This document shows, in pieces, positions 43,656 to 53,800 of a stretch of 64,000 nucleotides of DNA. The stretch's first letter is position 1. Each line of letters begins with the position of its first letter. Under the pieces are notes generated by a model. It was given only the letters and a program-made list of their open reading frames with translations. It was not told the origin of the DNA and searched no databases. The position numbers and the translations under genes are program-made. This DNA comes from Candidatus Flexicrinis proximus (GTDB lineage: Bacteria > Chloroflexota > Anaerolineae > Aggregatilineales > Phototrophicaceae): assembly GCA_016712885.1 (NCBI GenBank), contig JADJQF010000011.1:62001-126000 (forward strand). Reading direction: 5' to 3'.

Positions 43656-44561
43656 TTAGAACGATGCCCGGTTGAATTCGGCGGCAACGTGGCTCATGAA
43701 TGCATTGGCGGCAGGGCTGAGCGGCGAGTTGGCGATCCAGGCGCCGCGGATGGTGCGCTGCATGGGTTCCCCTTCGATGTGAATGGCTCTGAGCAGCCCC
43801 AGGCGCTCTTCCTGTTCCAGGGCATAACGCGGCAGGATCGAGATGGCAGACCCCCCGCCGACGGCCCGCTTGATGGATTCGACGTTATCGAACTCAGCGG
43901 CAATCCGGCAGCGGACATTGTTGCGCTTGAGGACGCTGTCCAGCCAAACCCGCGAGGCGCTCCCGCGCTGCCGGGTGATCAGCGTCTCGCCATTCAGTTC
44001 GTTGATACGCACGCTGTCCCTGTGCCACCAGCCATGCGTCGGCCCAACGATCAGCCATTGCTCGACGTCCTGCAGCGTGCGCACGCTGAAGCCGGTGGGC
44101 TCGTCGTCGACTTCGCCTTCGATCACGCCAACGTCAAGCTGCCCGGCGCGTAACTGCCCCAGGATTTCCGGGGTGGTGCGCGTCGCCAGCTCGATCTGGA
44201 TATGGGGATACTTGACACGAAAAGTTGCCGTCCAGGCCGGCAGCACATACATACCCACGCCGGGAGTGGCCCCGACACGGATCACGCCACCGCTCAGCTT
44301 GGCGACGTCGGCGACCGCGTTTTCCGCTTCGTTCACCAGCGCAAGGATCTGCTCGGCATAGTTCAGCAGCGTCTGGCCGGCTGCAGTGAGCACTACGCCG
44401 CGCGGCTTCCGCTCGAACAGGCGCGTGCCGAGGGAACTTTCAAGCTCCTGAATGTGCTGGCTGACGCCGGATTGGGTCATCAGCAGCGTGTCGGCCGCAG
44501 CGCTGAAGCTCCCTGCCTGTGATACCTGGATGAAGATACGGAGTTTGTGCAGATCAAGCAT
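43656..44561 (-). CDS. LysR-family transcriptional regulator
   Basis: The protein has 301 residues from MLDLHKLRIF at 44561. The N-terminal helix-turn-helix reads AGSFSAAADTLLMTQSGVSQHIQELESSLGTRLFER. The C-terminal effector domain covers about 90-295 (GVIRVGATPGVGMYVLPAW, YPHIQIELATRTTP). It is divergent from the rhodanese gene, the usual layout for a LysR protein controlling its neighbour. Its effector is unknown; a sulfur compound is plausible from the context. Confidence 0.92.
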   Translation of the reverse strand: MLDLHKLRIFIQVSQAGSFSAAADTLLMTQSGVSQHIQELESSLGTRLFERKPRGVVLTAAGQTLLNYAEQILALVNEAENAVADVAKLSGGVIRVGATPGVGMYVLPAWTATFRVKYPHIQIELATRTTPEILGQLRAGQLDVGVIEGEVDDEPTGFSVRTLQDVEQWLIVGPTHGWWHRDSVRINELNGETLITRQRGSASRVWLDSVLKRNNVRCRIAAEFDNVESIKRAVGGGSAISILPRYALEQEERLGLLRAIHIEGEPMQRTIRGAWIANSPLSPAANAFMSHVAAEFNRASF

Positions 44562-44572
44562 TGGAACCAACC

Positions 44573-44600
44573 ATAAGTGGTGGCTTATATCGAGTATAAG
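44573..44600. promoter_or_regulatory. Three phased LysR-type half-sites
   Basis: ATAAG (44573-44577), CTTATA (44584-44589) and TATAAG (44595-44600) alternate in orientation with centres 11 bases apart, one DNA turn. ATAAGtggtggCTTAT fits the LysR T-N11-A pattern. They lie between the LysR gene and the rhodanese gene. Confidence 0.6.
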
Positions 44601-44682
44601 CGATTGGGTACAGTGGTGGATTATACCCCGCGATATCCTTAGCTCATAACGCACAACACACAAGAATCTGGGACTCAAACAC

Positions 44683-45030
44683 ATGCATCTTTACCGGGTA
44701 ACAACCGAGAGCAGCGCGGCCTGCATCAATCCGATGGACGCGCTGGATCGACTGAATGGCACTATGCCGCCGGTTATCATCGATGTGCGGGACGAGAATG
44801 AGTTCCGTCGTTTTCATATCCCCGGCGCATTGTGGATGTCAGCGGATGACCTGCACGGGCTGATCGAAGATTTGCCGCGCGACCGTGAATACGTGACGGT
44901 CTGCCGGTCCGGGGCGCGCAGCGGGGTTACGGCCTGGCAGATGCGGGCGGCGGGCTTTAACGTTGTGAACCTGTGCGGCGGCCTGCTGGCCTGGCAGCGC
45001 GCCGGCTATGAGGTGGAGTGCTGCAACTGA
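44683..45030 (+). CDS. Single-domain rhodanese-like sulfurtransferase
   Basis: The protein has 115 residues. The active-site loop is CRSGARS with Cys74 (the persulfide carrier), preceded by VIIDVRDENEFRRFHIPGALW and followed by VVNLCGGLLAWQRAG. These are all standard rhodanese landmarks. The start has no strong ribosome site. It is 116 bases ahead of the persulfide-dioxygenase-like gene and likely passes sulfane sulfur to it. Confidence 0.92.
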   Translation: MHLYRVTTESSAACINPMDALDRLNGTMPPVIIDVRDENEFRRFHIPGALWMSADDLHGLIEDLPRDREYVTVCRSGARSGVTAWQMRAAGFNVVNLCGGLLAWQRAGYEVECCN

Positions 45031-45146
45031 GGGACAAGTAACTTGCGGCGACTGCTCTGCGCGCTGACATCCCGACAGCTTCGGGGTACAGCGCGGCAGG
45101 GCTTCGCCGGAGTCCTTCAGCACATGAACAGAGGAGCCTGAACAAG

Positions 45147-46577
45147 ATGATTTTGCGCTATTTCTATGACGATAAGCTCGCGCAGGCCTCGTATCTGGTC
45201 GGTTGTGCCGCGACCGGCGAAGCGCTTGTGATCGATCCGATGCGCGACATCGCGCCGTATGTGAGCGCGGCGCAGCGACAGGGTCTGAAGATAACGCACG
45301 TGACCGAGACACACATCCATGCCGATTATGTAAGCGGGAGCCGCGAACTGGCTGCTGCGACCGGCGCGATGATCTACCTCAGTGAGGCGGGCGGGGACGA
45401 CTGGGCGTACGCGTTTGCGGCCGACCGAAACGTCCTCCTGCTCAATCACGGCGATACATTTATGGTTGGCAATATCCGCGTCGACGTGCTGCATACGCCG
45501 GGGCATACCCCCGAACACATGGCGTTTATGATCACGGATACGGCGGGTGCCGACCGTCCGATGGGCATTTTTACCGGCGACGCCTTGTTCGTCGGGGACA
45601 TTGGCCGTCCCGACCTCCTGGAAGCCGCAGCCGGGGTGATCGGTAGCGCGGACATCGGGGCAAGGCAGCAATATGCGACCGTCCAACTGTTCAAAACCCT
45701 GCCTGACTATCTGCAAATCTGGCCCGGACACGGGGCAGGTAGCGCCTGCGGCAAAGCGCTGGGCGCCGTACCATCGACCACGTTAGGCTACGAGAAGTTG
45801 TTTAACCCGGCGTTCCAGTTCGCCGACGAAGACCGGTTTGTGGACTGGTTGCTGGATGGCCAGCCGGAACCGCCGCAGTATTTCGCACAGATGAAACGCG
45901 TGAACAAACAGGGGCCTGCGCTGCTAAACGAACTGCCGGCTCCAGACCGCCTTGATCGCGCCGCACTCAATACCCTGATTGCCGAGGGCGCTTTCGTCCT
46001 CGACGTGCGGGACGGAAACTCGTTCGCAGCATCGCACATTCCAGGAACGATAAATGTCCCGGCGACTTCGAGCAAACTCAGCACGTATGTCGGCTCACTG
46101 TATGATTACCATGCTCCGCTGGCGCTGATTATCCCTGACGCGGCGCAGTTGAGTGAGCTGATCGCTGCCCTGCGTGCCGTCGGGGTCGACTGCATCCTCG
46201 GCTTTGCCACGCCTGACGTGATCGAAGGCAGCGAAGCCATCCTGCCGTCGATCTCCGCCCATGACCTGGCGCTGTGGGTTGTCACGGAACCGGTCGTGAT
46301 TATTGATGTGCGAAACCTGAGCGAACGGGAACTGCGGTTCGTGGAGGGATCGATCCATATCCCGCTGGCTGAATTCCCGAAGCGCTTACAGGACATTCCG
46401 GCGGATAAACCCATCGCGATCTACTGCGCATCCGGCTATCGCGCTCAATTGGCCGTGAGCTTTTTGCGTGCACGCGGCTGGAAGCGCGTCGCTGCCGTCG
46501 TCGATGACGAAAAGAACTGGTCCGCGTCGCTGCGCACGACCACGCAGACCATGATGGCCGTTAAAATCACCGCGTGA
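45147..46577 (+). CDS. CstB-like persulfide dioxygenase-rhodanese fusion
   Basis: The protein has 476 residues. The metallo-beta-lactamase fold covers about 1-245, with metal ligands His56, His58 and Asp60 in THIHADYVSGS, and then HTPGHTPEHMAF and FTGDALFVGDIGRPD. A rhodanese-like domain without a Cys loop follows (about 265-355). A second rhodanese domain has Cys427 in YCASGYRAQ. This order (dioxygenase, pseudo-rhodanese, rhodanese) matches CstB, which oxidises persulfides to thiosulfate. Ribosome site AGAGGAG. Likely sulfide or reactive-sulfur detoxification. Confidence 0.9.
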   Translation: MILRYFYDDKLAQASYLVGCAATGEALVIDPMRDIAPYVSAAQRQGLKITHVTETHIHADYVSGSRELAAATGAMIYLSEAGGDDWAYAFAADRNVLLLNHGDTFMVGNIRVDVLHTPGHTPEHMAFMITDTAGADRPMGIFTGDALFVGDIGRPDLLEAAAGVIGSADIGARQQYATVQLFKTLPDYLQIWPGHGAGSACGKALGAVPSTTLGYEKLFNPAFQFADEDRFVDWLLDGQPEPPQYFAQMKRVNKQGPALLNELPAPDRLDRAALNTLIAEGAFVLDVRDGNSFAASHIPGTINVPATSSKLSTYVGSLYDYHAPLALIIPDAAQLSELIAALRAVGVDCILGFATPDVIEGSEAILPSISAHDLALWVVTEPVVIIDVRNLSERELRFVEGSIHIPLAEFPKRLQDIPADKPIAIYCASGYRAQLAVSFLRARGWKRVAAVVDDEKNWSASLRTTTQTMMAVKITA

Positions 46578-46607
46578 ACCCGCGGTCCGATCTACCCGCC
46601 TTTAGCG

Positions 46608-46784
46608 TTGTATGCTTTTCGTTGGGGTTCCACCCCAAACCCCGGCAGGAGTGCAAACTCCTGGTCCTCACACAGCGATTTTGAAGCGTGAGCGCTTCAA
46701 GATCGCAGACGAGGGGTCGAGGGGCGCAAGTCCCTCGCGGAGGTGTGGAGGCAGCGCCTCCACAAATCAAGGCAGGAGTGCAAC
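46608..46784 (+). repeat. Multi-hairpin interspersed element, copy K
   Basis: It has the full order of hairpins: TTGGGGTTCCACCCCAA, CAGGAGTGCAAACTCCTG, the long stem GCGATTTTGAAGCG/CGCTTCAAGATCGC, GAGGGGCGCAAGTCCCTC and GTGGAGGCAGCGCCTCCAC. It sits between convergent genes. The left end GCGTTGTATGC resembles the C/D/E type. Confidence 0.88.
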
Positions 46785-48389
46785 CTAGCGGAGGCCGGGA
46801 ATATAGCGCATGACCCGCAGTACCAGCCCGAAGAACCGGTCCCACCGTTCTGGTGGGAGCAAGCGTGAGGGCGAGAGCGGCAGCACATACTGGGTGCTGA
46901 TGTTTTGAGTCTGGGTGTACTTGGTGATGCCCTCGCGGCCATGGCGCCGCCCCGAGCCGGACTGCTTGAATCCGCCTTGGGTCGAGTTCATGGACGCCCA
47001 CACTGCCTTGTAGTTTTCGTTGATGCTGACCGTGCCGGCGTGGATCTGCTGGGCGAGGGTGTGGGCGCGCCGCGTGTTTCTTCCGAATACCGACGCGTGC
47101 AGCCCAAACGGCGAGTCGTTGCAGGCCGCGACAGCCTCGGCATCAGAGGCCACGCGATAGACGGAAAGCACAGGCCCGAAGGTCTCGATACCGTAGAGGG
47201 TCATGTCCGGTGTGACGTTTTCAAGCAAGGTTGGCTCGTAGCAGGTCGGCCCGAATTCCGGCCGGGGGTTGCCACCCGCAAGCACGCGGGCGCCCTTCAG
47301 TTTGGCGTCGTCCACGTGCGATTTCACCTTCTGAAAGTGGGTTTGTGAGATCAGCGGACCCATGTCCTGATGCATATCGGTGAGGCTTGTGCCGAGTTTT
47401 GTGGCTTTCATGGCCTCGGCAAGCCGGGGGACGAAGGTGTCGTAGACCTTGTCGTGGACGTAAAGGCGCTCGTAGGAGACACAAGTCTGGCCGCCGCCGA
47501 CGATCGTGCCATCCATCAGGGCCGCGATCGACTTATCGACATCGACATCGTCCAGGATGATCGCGGGGTTCTTGCCGCCAAGCTCCATCGAATAGGGGAT
47601 GAGGCGGCGCGCACACTGCTCGGCAACTTTGCGGCCCACAGCCGTACTGCCGGTAAACATAACGAAATCGGACCGCTCGACCAGCGCGCTGCCCGTCGTA
47701 TGTCCCTCTCCGGTGACGACCTGGAATACGTCCTCAGGGACACCGGCTTTGCGAAGTAATTCCAGGCCCATCAGCACGGTGAACGGCGTCAACTCGGACG
47801 GTTTGAGGACGACCGTATTACCGGCAATCAGTGCCGGAATAACGTCGGGGATGGTCAGCGTCAGCGGGTAGTTCCATGGCGAAATCATGCCGACGACGCC
47901 CCAGGGATGGCGCACTTCGGTGGTGCGGGTGAAGGGCGGGAATGCGCCAAGCACCCGCTTGGTCCCGATATACTTCCTGGCGTTGAAGGCGTAATAGCGG
48001 GAATTGATCGCGGCATCGAACGATTCGAGGAGCGCGTGTACCCTGGACTTCCCGTTTTCGAGCTGGATGATGTCGGAGAAGGCGTAACGCGAGTCGAGGA
48101 ACATGGTGTGGGCCGCGATGAACGGCTTGACGCGCTCGCTCAAAGGCAGAGCCGCCCATAAAGACTGGGCAGTACGAGCGCGCTGTACGGCAGTCTCGAC
48201 GTCTTCGACCGAGCAGTGCGGTATCGTCCCAACGGTTGTACCGTCGAGCGGAGATATAACGGCGATCTGTTCGCGTAGGGCGGAAGTGCGGACCAGGTCC
48301 GCAAGGCGCTGGTAGTCCGAGCGGCGTTTAGCCGGGATGGTAGGATCGATGGATACGGGAGCGGACTCGGTGAGTGTGGACATGAGCAT
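46785..48389 (-). CDS. Succinate-semialdehyde dehydrogenase (GabD2-like aldehyde dehydrogenase)
   Basis: The protein has 534 residues (an ATG 6 bases later is equally possible). Aldehyde dehydrogenase landmarks are ISPWNYPLTLTIPDV, VVLKPSELTPF, FTGSTAVGRKVAEQCA, catalytic Glu in MELGGKNPAIIL, and catalytic Cys in GGQTCVSYERLYV. The late FGPVLSVYRVA and the C-terminal tail RVMRYIPGLR match the longer actinobacterial GabD2 form. It oxidises succinate semialdehyde or a similar aldehyde with NAD(P)+. Stands alone. Confidence 0.9.
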   Translation of the reverse strand: MLMSTLTESAPVSIDPTIPAKRRSDYQRLADLVRTSALREQIAVISPLDGTTVGTIPHCSVEDVETAVQRARTAQSLWAALPLSERVKPFIAAHTMFLDSRYAFSDIIQLENGKSRVHALLESFDAAINSRYYAFNARKYIGTKRVLGAFPPFTRTTEVRHPWGVVGMISPWNYPLTLTIPDVIPALIAGNTVVLKPSELTPFTVLMGLELLRKAGVPEDVFQVVTGEGHTTGSALVERSDFVMFTGSTAVGRKVAEQCARRLIPYSMELGGKNPAIILDDVDVDKSIAALMDGTIVGGGQTCVSYERLYVHDKVYDTFVPRLAEAMKATKLGTSLTDMHQDMGPLISQTHFQKVKSHVDDAKLKGARVLAGGNPRPEFGPTCYEPTLLENVTPDMTLYGIETFGPVLSVYRVASDAEAVAACNDSPFGLHASVFGRNTRRAHTLAQQIHAGTVSINENYKAVWASMNSTQGGFKQSGSGRRHGREGITKYTQTQNISTQYVLPLSPSRLLPPERWDRFFGLVLRVMRYIPGLR

Positions 48390-48609
48390 AGGTCTCTAGC
48401 GGATAGTTTCCTGCACAGAAGTATAACATACGGGGAGGTGTCCTCTTTAACCCTGCTGAACCAGCGGCAAACAGGGTTGCTTCGTCCCGCGGGTACTGGC
48501 TGGCGCGGTGGTCTGTGGTGTCGTGTGGATCGCTGGTTAATTTGCGCGAATCATGTATAACAGTCTGTATGGTGTCAGAATCCGAACCCAAACACTAAAA
48601 AGACGTCTT

Positions 48610-49833
48610 ATGCCCCGACCGAGCTCAAGGACGCCGCGTTTCTCTGCTGTATGGAGGTCACGGCGTCACCAGACCAATACGTGGGAAGACCGGATGCGCG
48701 CCATTCAACTGGCGCTGCCGGATCTGATTATCCGGCTGGACGGTGAGGGGAACTACGTCGATGTTCATGCGCCGGTCGAGGACGATCTGGCGAAACCGAT
48801 CAACCGGCTGATCGGGATGAATATCCGGGACATCCTGCCTGCCGAGATCGCAGAGCAGCACCGGGTGGCTTCCGAGTATGTGCTTTCTACCGGACGGGTC
48901 TTTGAGTATGAGTACGCGCTGGAAGTCCCCAGCGGCCACCAGTATTTCGACTCCCGGCTGGTCAAGAGCGGGCCGAACGAAATCACCTCGATCGTGCGAA
49001 ACATCACGGAGAAACGCAGGCTGCAGGAACAGTCAGAGCAGCGGCGGGTCGAACTGGCATTGGAGCGCGAGCGGCGGGTGATCCTTGAGCGCTTCATACA
49101 GGATGCGTCGCACGATCTGCGAACGCCGATCACGGCGATGACGACGACCGGCTATCTGCTGGAAAAGTATGTCGAAACGCTGCAGGCACAGTTCCGCGCC
49201 TTGAGCGAAGGCCAGCGCAGCGGCGGCGATACCTCGCAGCTGCTCGAACAGTTCTTCGACACGATCCGGCGGCTCACGGAGCGCCAGCAGATTATGACGA
49301 TCTCCGCCAACCGGCTGAAGACGCTGGTCGACTCGATGTTCGACATCATCCGGCTGGATGCCGACGATCAGCTACACGCCGAGCCCAACCGGCTGAATAT
49401 CGCGGCCGAAAGCGTGGCGACGATGCTGCGGCCGGAGGCCGAGAATCGCGGCATCGTGCTGAAGTTCGAAGCTGAGCCGATGCCGATTATGAAGTTCAAC
49501 AGCGAGATGATCCAGCGGGCGCTGCAGAACCTGGTGGTGAATGCGCTGAACTATACGCTGGACGGCGGTACGGTGATGATCCGCGTCCACCAGGAAGAAG
49601 CCCATGCGATCATCGATGTTGTCGATACCGGGATCGGGATTCCGGCAGAACACATCGACAATATCTTCCAGCGGTTCTACCGCGTGGACAATGCGCGGAC
49701 GACGCGCACCGGCGGGAGCGGACTCGGGCTGGCGATCGTGCAGCGGGTCGTGGAACTTCACGGCGGCAGTGTCGAAGTCGAAAGCGACTACGGCAAAGGC
49801 AGCACGTTCAGGATGATCCTGCCGATTCAGTGA
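48610..49833 (+). CDS. PAS-domain sensor histidine kinase (soluble)
   Basis: The protein has 407 residues from ATG 48610; ATG 48553 is in frame but overlaps an AT-rich TATAAC and neither start has a clear ribosome site. A PAS domain covers about 25-135 (LPDLIIRLDGEGNYVDVHAP), then a short coiled linker, HisKA with His168 in DASHDLRTPITAM, N box LVVNALNYT, G1 VVDTGIGIPAEH and G2 GGSGLGLAIVQRV. No membrane helix is visible, so it is cytoplasmic. No response regulator lies nearby. Confidence 0.88.
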   Translation: MPRPSSRTPRFSAVWRSRRHQTNTWEDRMRAIQLALPDLIIRLDGEGNYVDVHAPVEDDLAKPINRLIGMNIRDILPAEIAEQHRVASEYVLSTGRVFEYEYALEVPSGHQYFDSRLVKSGPNEITSIVRNITEKRRLQEQSEQRRVELALERERRVILERFIQDASHDLRTPITAMTTTGYLLEKYVETLQAQFRALSEGQRSGGDTSQLLEQFFDTIRRLTERQQIMTISANRLKTLVDSMFDIIRLDADDQLHAEPNRLNIAAESVATMLRPEAENRGIVLKFEAEPMPIMKFNSEMIQRALQNLVVNALNYTLDGGTVMIRVHQEEAHAIIDVVDTGIGIPAEHIDNIFQRFYRVDNARTTRTGGSGLGLAIVQRVVELHGGSVEVESDYGKGSTFRMILPIQ

Positions 49834-49845
49834 TGTAGTAGCGGA

Positions 49846-50673
49846 CTACGGCACCAGCGGCGGCGGCGTAGGCTGCGCCCTGGATGGACTGTCGTAGTAG
49901 TAATAGTAGTAGGCGTAGGGGTCGCGCGTCGGGCGCGGAGTGAGTACCGGGCCGGGGACTTCGAAGGTGCCGCCGGTCTCCAGCAGGCACAACTGCTGCC
50001 AGTTCCAGCGTTCGGGTGCGTTCGTCCAGTAAGGGGCGACCCGCCAGGTATAGGTGCCGCCAGTACGGTTCAGGTTCTTCAGCTCAATCTCGGCCGTGGT
50101 GGTGGTACTGTCGTGCGCGGTGCGCTCTCCATAGGGGGAGATCACGATCACGCTGTAGACGTTGGCGCCGGGAAGCTCGGGATAGGTGACGGTCAGGACG
50201 GTATCGCCCGCCATGAAGTCGCCGGTACGGGTGTATTCACCGACCCACGAATCGCAGATGTTGTCGCTGAGACCAAAGTCGTCAGGGACGCGGCCGTCGC
50301 GATTACGGGGGAGGCGGCGTCCGGTCGGGGGGATGCTGTTGAAGGGGATAGAGGTACGGATCAGGCGCGCATAGACCCAACCCGTTTCGCCTTCGAAGAG
50401 GATTTCGAGCCACTGATCGCCATCCCAGGCATAGAAGAAGTCCCCCCGCCGGCCCAATACGGTGACGGCGGCATTAATGGGAAGCTGGGCGAGGGGATCA
50501 TAGGCAAAATCCGGCCCCGCGTAGACGGTCGCGCCGTCGAACTCGACGATTCCGGTGATCGTCTCACCCGGGGCGGCGGCGTCCGGGTCACCCGGAGGCT
50601 GGGCCAGCGCAAGTGCCCATACGCCCCACAGCATCAGGCCCAGGAGAGCGATCAACAGCCATGTACGTTTCAT
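49846..50673 (-). CDS. Exported SH3-like domain protein
   Basis: The protein has 275 residues with a signal peptide (about 1-25, ending ALALAQPPG). An SH3b-like domain covers about 40-110 (TVYAGPDFAYDPLAQLPINAAVTVLGRRGDFF...GWVYARLI). A beta-sandwich domain with GGTYTWRVAPYW covers about 140-240, and a Pro/Thr/Tyr tail ends it (the tract YYYYYY near 255-262 is odd). Such proteins sit on the surface in Anaerolineae-type bacteria; ligand unknown. GTGAGG precedes ATG. Confidence 0.83.
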   Translation of the reverse strand: MKRTWLLIALLGLMLWGVWALALAQPPGDPDAAAPGETITGIVEFDGATVYAGPDFAYDPLAQLPINAAVTVLGRRGDFFYAWDGDQWLEILFEGETGWVYARLIRTSIPFNSIPPTGRRLPRNRDGRVPDDFGLSDNICDSWVGEYTRTGDFMAGDTVLTVTYPELPGANVYSVIVISPYGERTAHDSTTTTAEIELKNLNRTGGTYTWRVAPYWTNAPERWNWQQLCLLETGGTFEVPGPVLTPRPTRDPYAYYYYYYDSPSRAQPTPPPLVP

Positions 50674-50889
50674 AAGGCCTCACCGCACAGCAGAGATCCA
50701 ACCACCAAACCGTGCCGCGTGCAGACGCCGTGTAGCGAACCGCGCGACGACACCATTCTGAAAAGATTATACGCGCAATCGAGTTTCCGTACTGTACTCG
50801 GATGCCGGGCGTATTGCGGACGTATGCCTGCAAAGAACACAAGATGTGATTACACTTATAGAAGGGACTACGACCGATAGGAAACAACG

Positions 50890-53800
50890 ATGCGCCGTGA
50901 ACCGTTCATCCTCGCGCTGCTTCTGTTGACAGCCATACTGGGAGGTCTGATGACGCTCACGCCGGGGCCGGCGCAAGCGCAGACCGCGCCGACGGCGACG
51001 GCTACGCTTCCGCCTGCATTCAAGATCGTCGGCGAAATCGGACGGGCGCTGCCGCGAAAATTCATCTATGACCCGAATTTTGAACAGATGGCGATCGTCG
51101 ACGCCTATAGCCGGCTGCTGCTGGTCGACGCGCGTACGTACCAAACGCTGGCCGTGCTGCATGAACGCGGACAATATGCGGATATCCAATTCAGCCATGA
51201 CGGCCGGTATCTGGCGGTGCTGTACGGGCTGACCGTCGAGCTGTGGGACACGCAGACACGGACGGTTGCGGCGACACTGGTTGAGCTGGGCGGCATCCGC
51301 GAGCTGCTTGCCCCGGTGACATTTTCGGAAGACGACGGCCTGCTGCTATTCTTCGGCAGCTACCCGGCGCCGCGCGCCCTGCGCGTCACGGAGAACCAGC
51401 GCATCAGCTACCCGTGGGTGTGGCACCTGGGTGCGGCACGCGGCGAGTCGGCGTCGACGCTTCCCGGCGGGATACAGGCGGTACAGATGTTCGATTACCC
51501 GAACGGTTTCAGCTTCGCGCCAGGAGGGACGGTGGTGGCGGCGCTGCCTTCTCGGCTGCAGGTGCTGGATGCCGACACGCTCGTGCCGGGTATAGAAATC
51601 CCGACGACGCGCTTCGAACAAGACCCGCTGACCCTGTATACCAGCCTGCTGGACGACCGGCTGTACTACCGCGACTCGGTAGGGCTGGTGCAGGTCGACC
51701 CGGTGACGGGCGAGTCTTACGACGTGCCGCTGAACGCGCGCTTCGACGCGGAGAACCCGGAACCCCCGCTCGACCTTGGGACGATCAGCCCGATCGGCGC
51801 GCCGGTGATCGGCAATCCGCGCACGCCATCGTTCAACCCGCTGCACGCGCAGTTCTTCGGCGCGACCTACCGCGACGCAGAGCAATTCGGTCAGGACCAA
51901 CTGACGGTCACTCTGATCGACCTGGTCCAGCCGCCGGTTGGTCGGCAGGACAGCGTGCTGGCCCTGCTTAAGATACAGGACCACAGCGACTCGTACAGCT
52001 ACTACCAACTTTCCAACGCCAACGTGCAGCAGATGACGGTGAGCGCCGACGCTTCCGAGCTGATGGTTCGGCTGCGCGAGACGGATGAGGTTGTGCGCTT
52101 CAATCTGGCCACCGGCGAACGGATTGCGAGTTTCCTGCCGGCACTGCGTATGGGACGCTACAACCGGGCGCAGAAGAACCGTGTACTAGCCTATGACAGC
52201 AGCGGCGACGTAATCATCAGCGACTTCGAACGGCGCGATTCGCGGAGCCAGATCGTGGCGCAAGACCTGCGGTACTCGCGGGCATTCGACCGGTTCTTCT
52301 TCGCGCCGGATAACCAGTCGGTCGTCACGCTGGCCGGCACGGAATGGCGGCAGTGGAGCGTGGCGACCGGCGAAGTGATCCGGCGCGAGGTGGTGACCTC
52401 ACCGGGGAATATTGTCGGCGAGTCTGACGACGGGTTCCGGTTTGTGTTCCAGTTCAATGAGCGAGACGGACGCACGGGCATGGAAGTGCTCGATTTTGGC
52501 GCGGACGACCGGTACCGGGTAGTCTTTGACGACCTGCCGGGGCACAGCGTCGAGCAGGTTATCCCCAGCCCGTCATGGACGCGCTTCCTGGTGATTTACA
52601 GCGACAATTTCTATGGGCCGTACTCTCCGGCGAACCAGATCGCCGTGTACGACTATCAGGACGGCTTTAAGTGGCTGATCGCCGGCGACGACCTGCCCAG
52701 CATCAGCGGCCGCAGCTACCGGTGGGTAGACGACGACAGCGTGGCGGTGATTGCCCCCAGCCTGCAGGGAGCGGGACCCGCGCGCATTTACGGGGCCGAG
52801 TACGCGGCGAACACGCTGCCGCAGTGCCTGGTCGAACGGTTCCCCGAGTCGCAGGAACGGCTGTGGCGGCGCTGGGAATACCTGGTCTGGCTGCTGCCGG
52901 GCGACGACCTGAACCGGTTTACGCTGACTTTGTGCGGCAGCCTGCCGAACTCGGTCGACGAGGTGGTGCTGACGCTGGCGCCATCGCCGACGGCGAGGAG
53001 CATCACGGCGACGCCGCTGCCGAACACCGACCCGATCGTCTGTTTACAGGCGGCGTACCCGAACGACATCGAGAATTACGCCGCGCTGTGGGCGGAACTC
53101 AGCGATGGACTGAGCGAGTCCGAAAAGGCCGCGCTCGCGAGACTGCTGTGCGAAGGCGTGCAGCGCGGGAGCTACGACTCAAGCGAGCAGAGCGGCGAGC
53201 GGCAGTTTGTGATGCTGATCGACGCCGAAACCGGCGAGCGGGCCGCGGGGAATTATGTGGCACCGACCGAAGAAATCCGGCCGCTCGGCCCGATCTACGA
53301 ACTGTTCGAGAAGACGGAGAACCGGTCGCTTGGCACCGCCTTACTCAGCCAGGACCAGCGGCTGGTGGCTTCGTCGAGCCTGCCGGGGGAACTGGTCGTG
53401 TACGAACTGCTGCAACCGTATCCCCAGATCGTCGCGGGAGTGACGGCCACGGCCGCCGCGCAGTACCGCCAGGCGAACCTGGTGTATGCGCAGGCCACGC
53501 CGTCGCCGACGTACGATATCATCGGCACGGCGCGACCGACGCTGACGCCCACGCCATCGCTGACGCTGATCCCGCCGCCGAGCGAACGCTACTACGAAGA
53601 ATACGAGAGCGTGGACTTCTGCCCGTCGAACACGCTGTACAGCCTGAGCAACCTGCCGGACGGCTATAATGCGACCGGACGCATCCTGGCACCGCTGCAA
53701 GGCGATTACCTGTGGGCGGTCGAGGTCGAGGATGGCGAGCGCTACGAGGCGACCGACATCCCGGCGTGCAGCGCAAGCGTGGACTGCGAACTCTCGCCGG

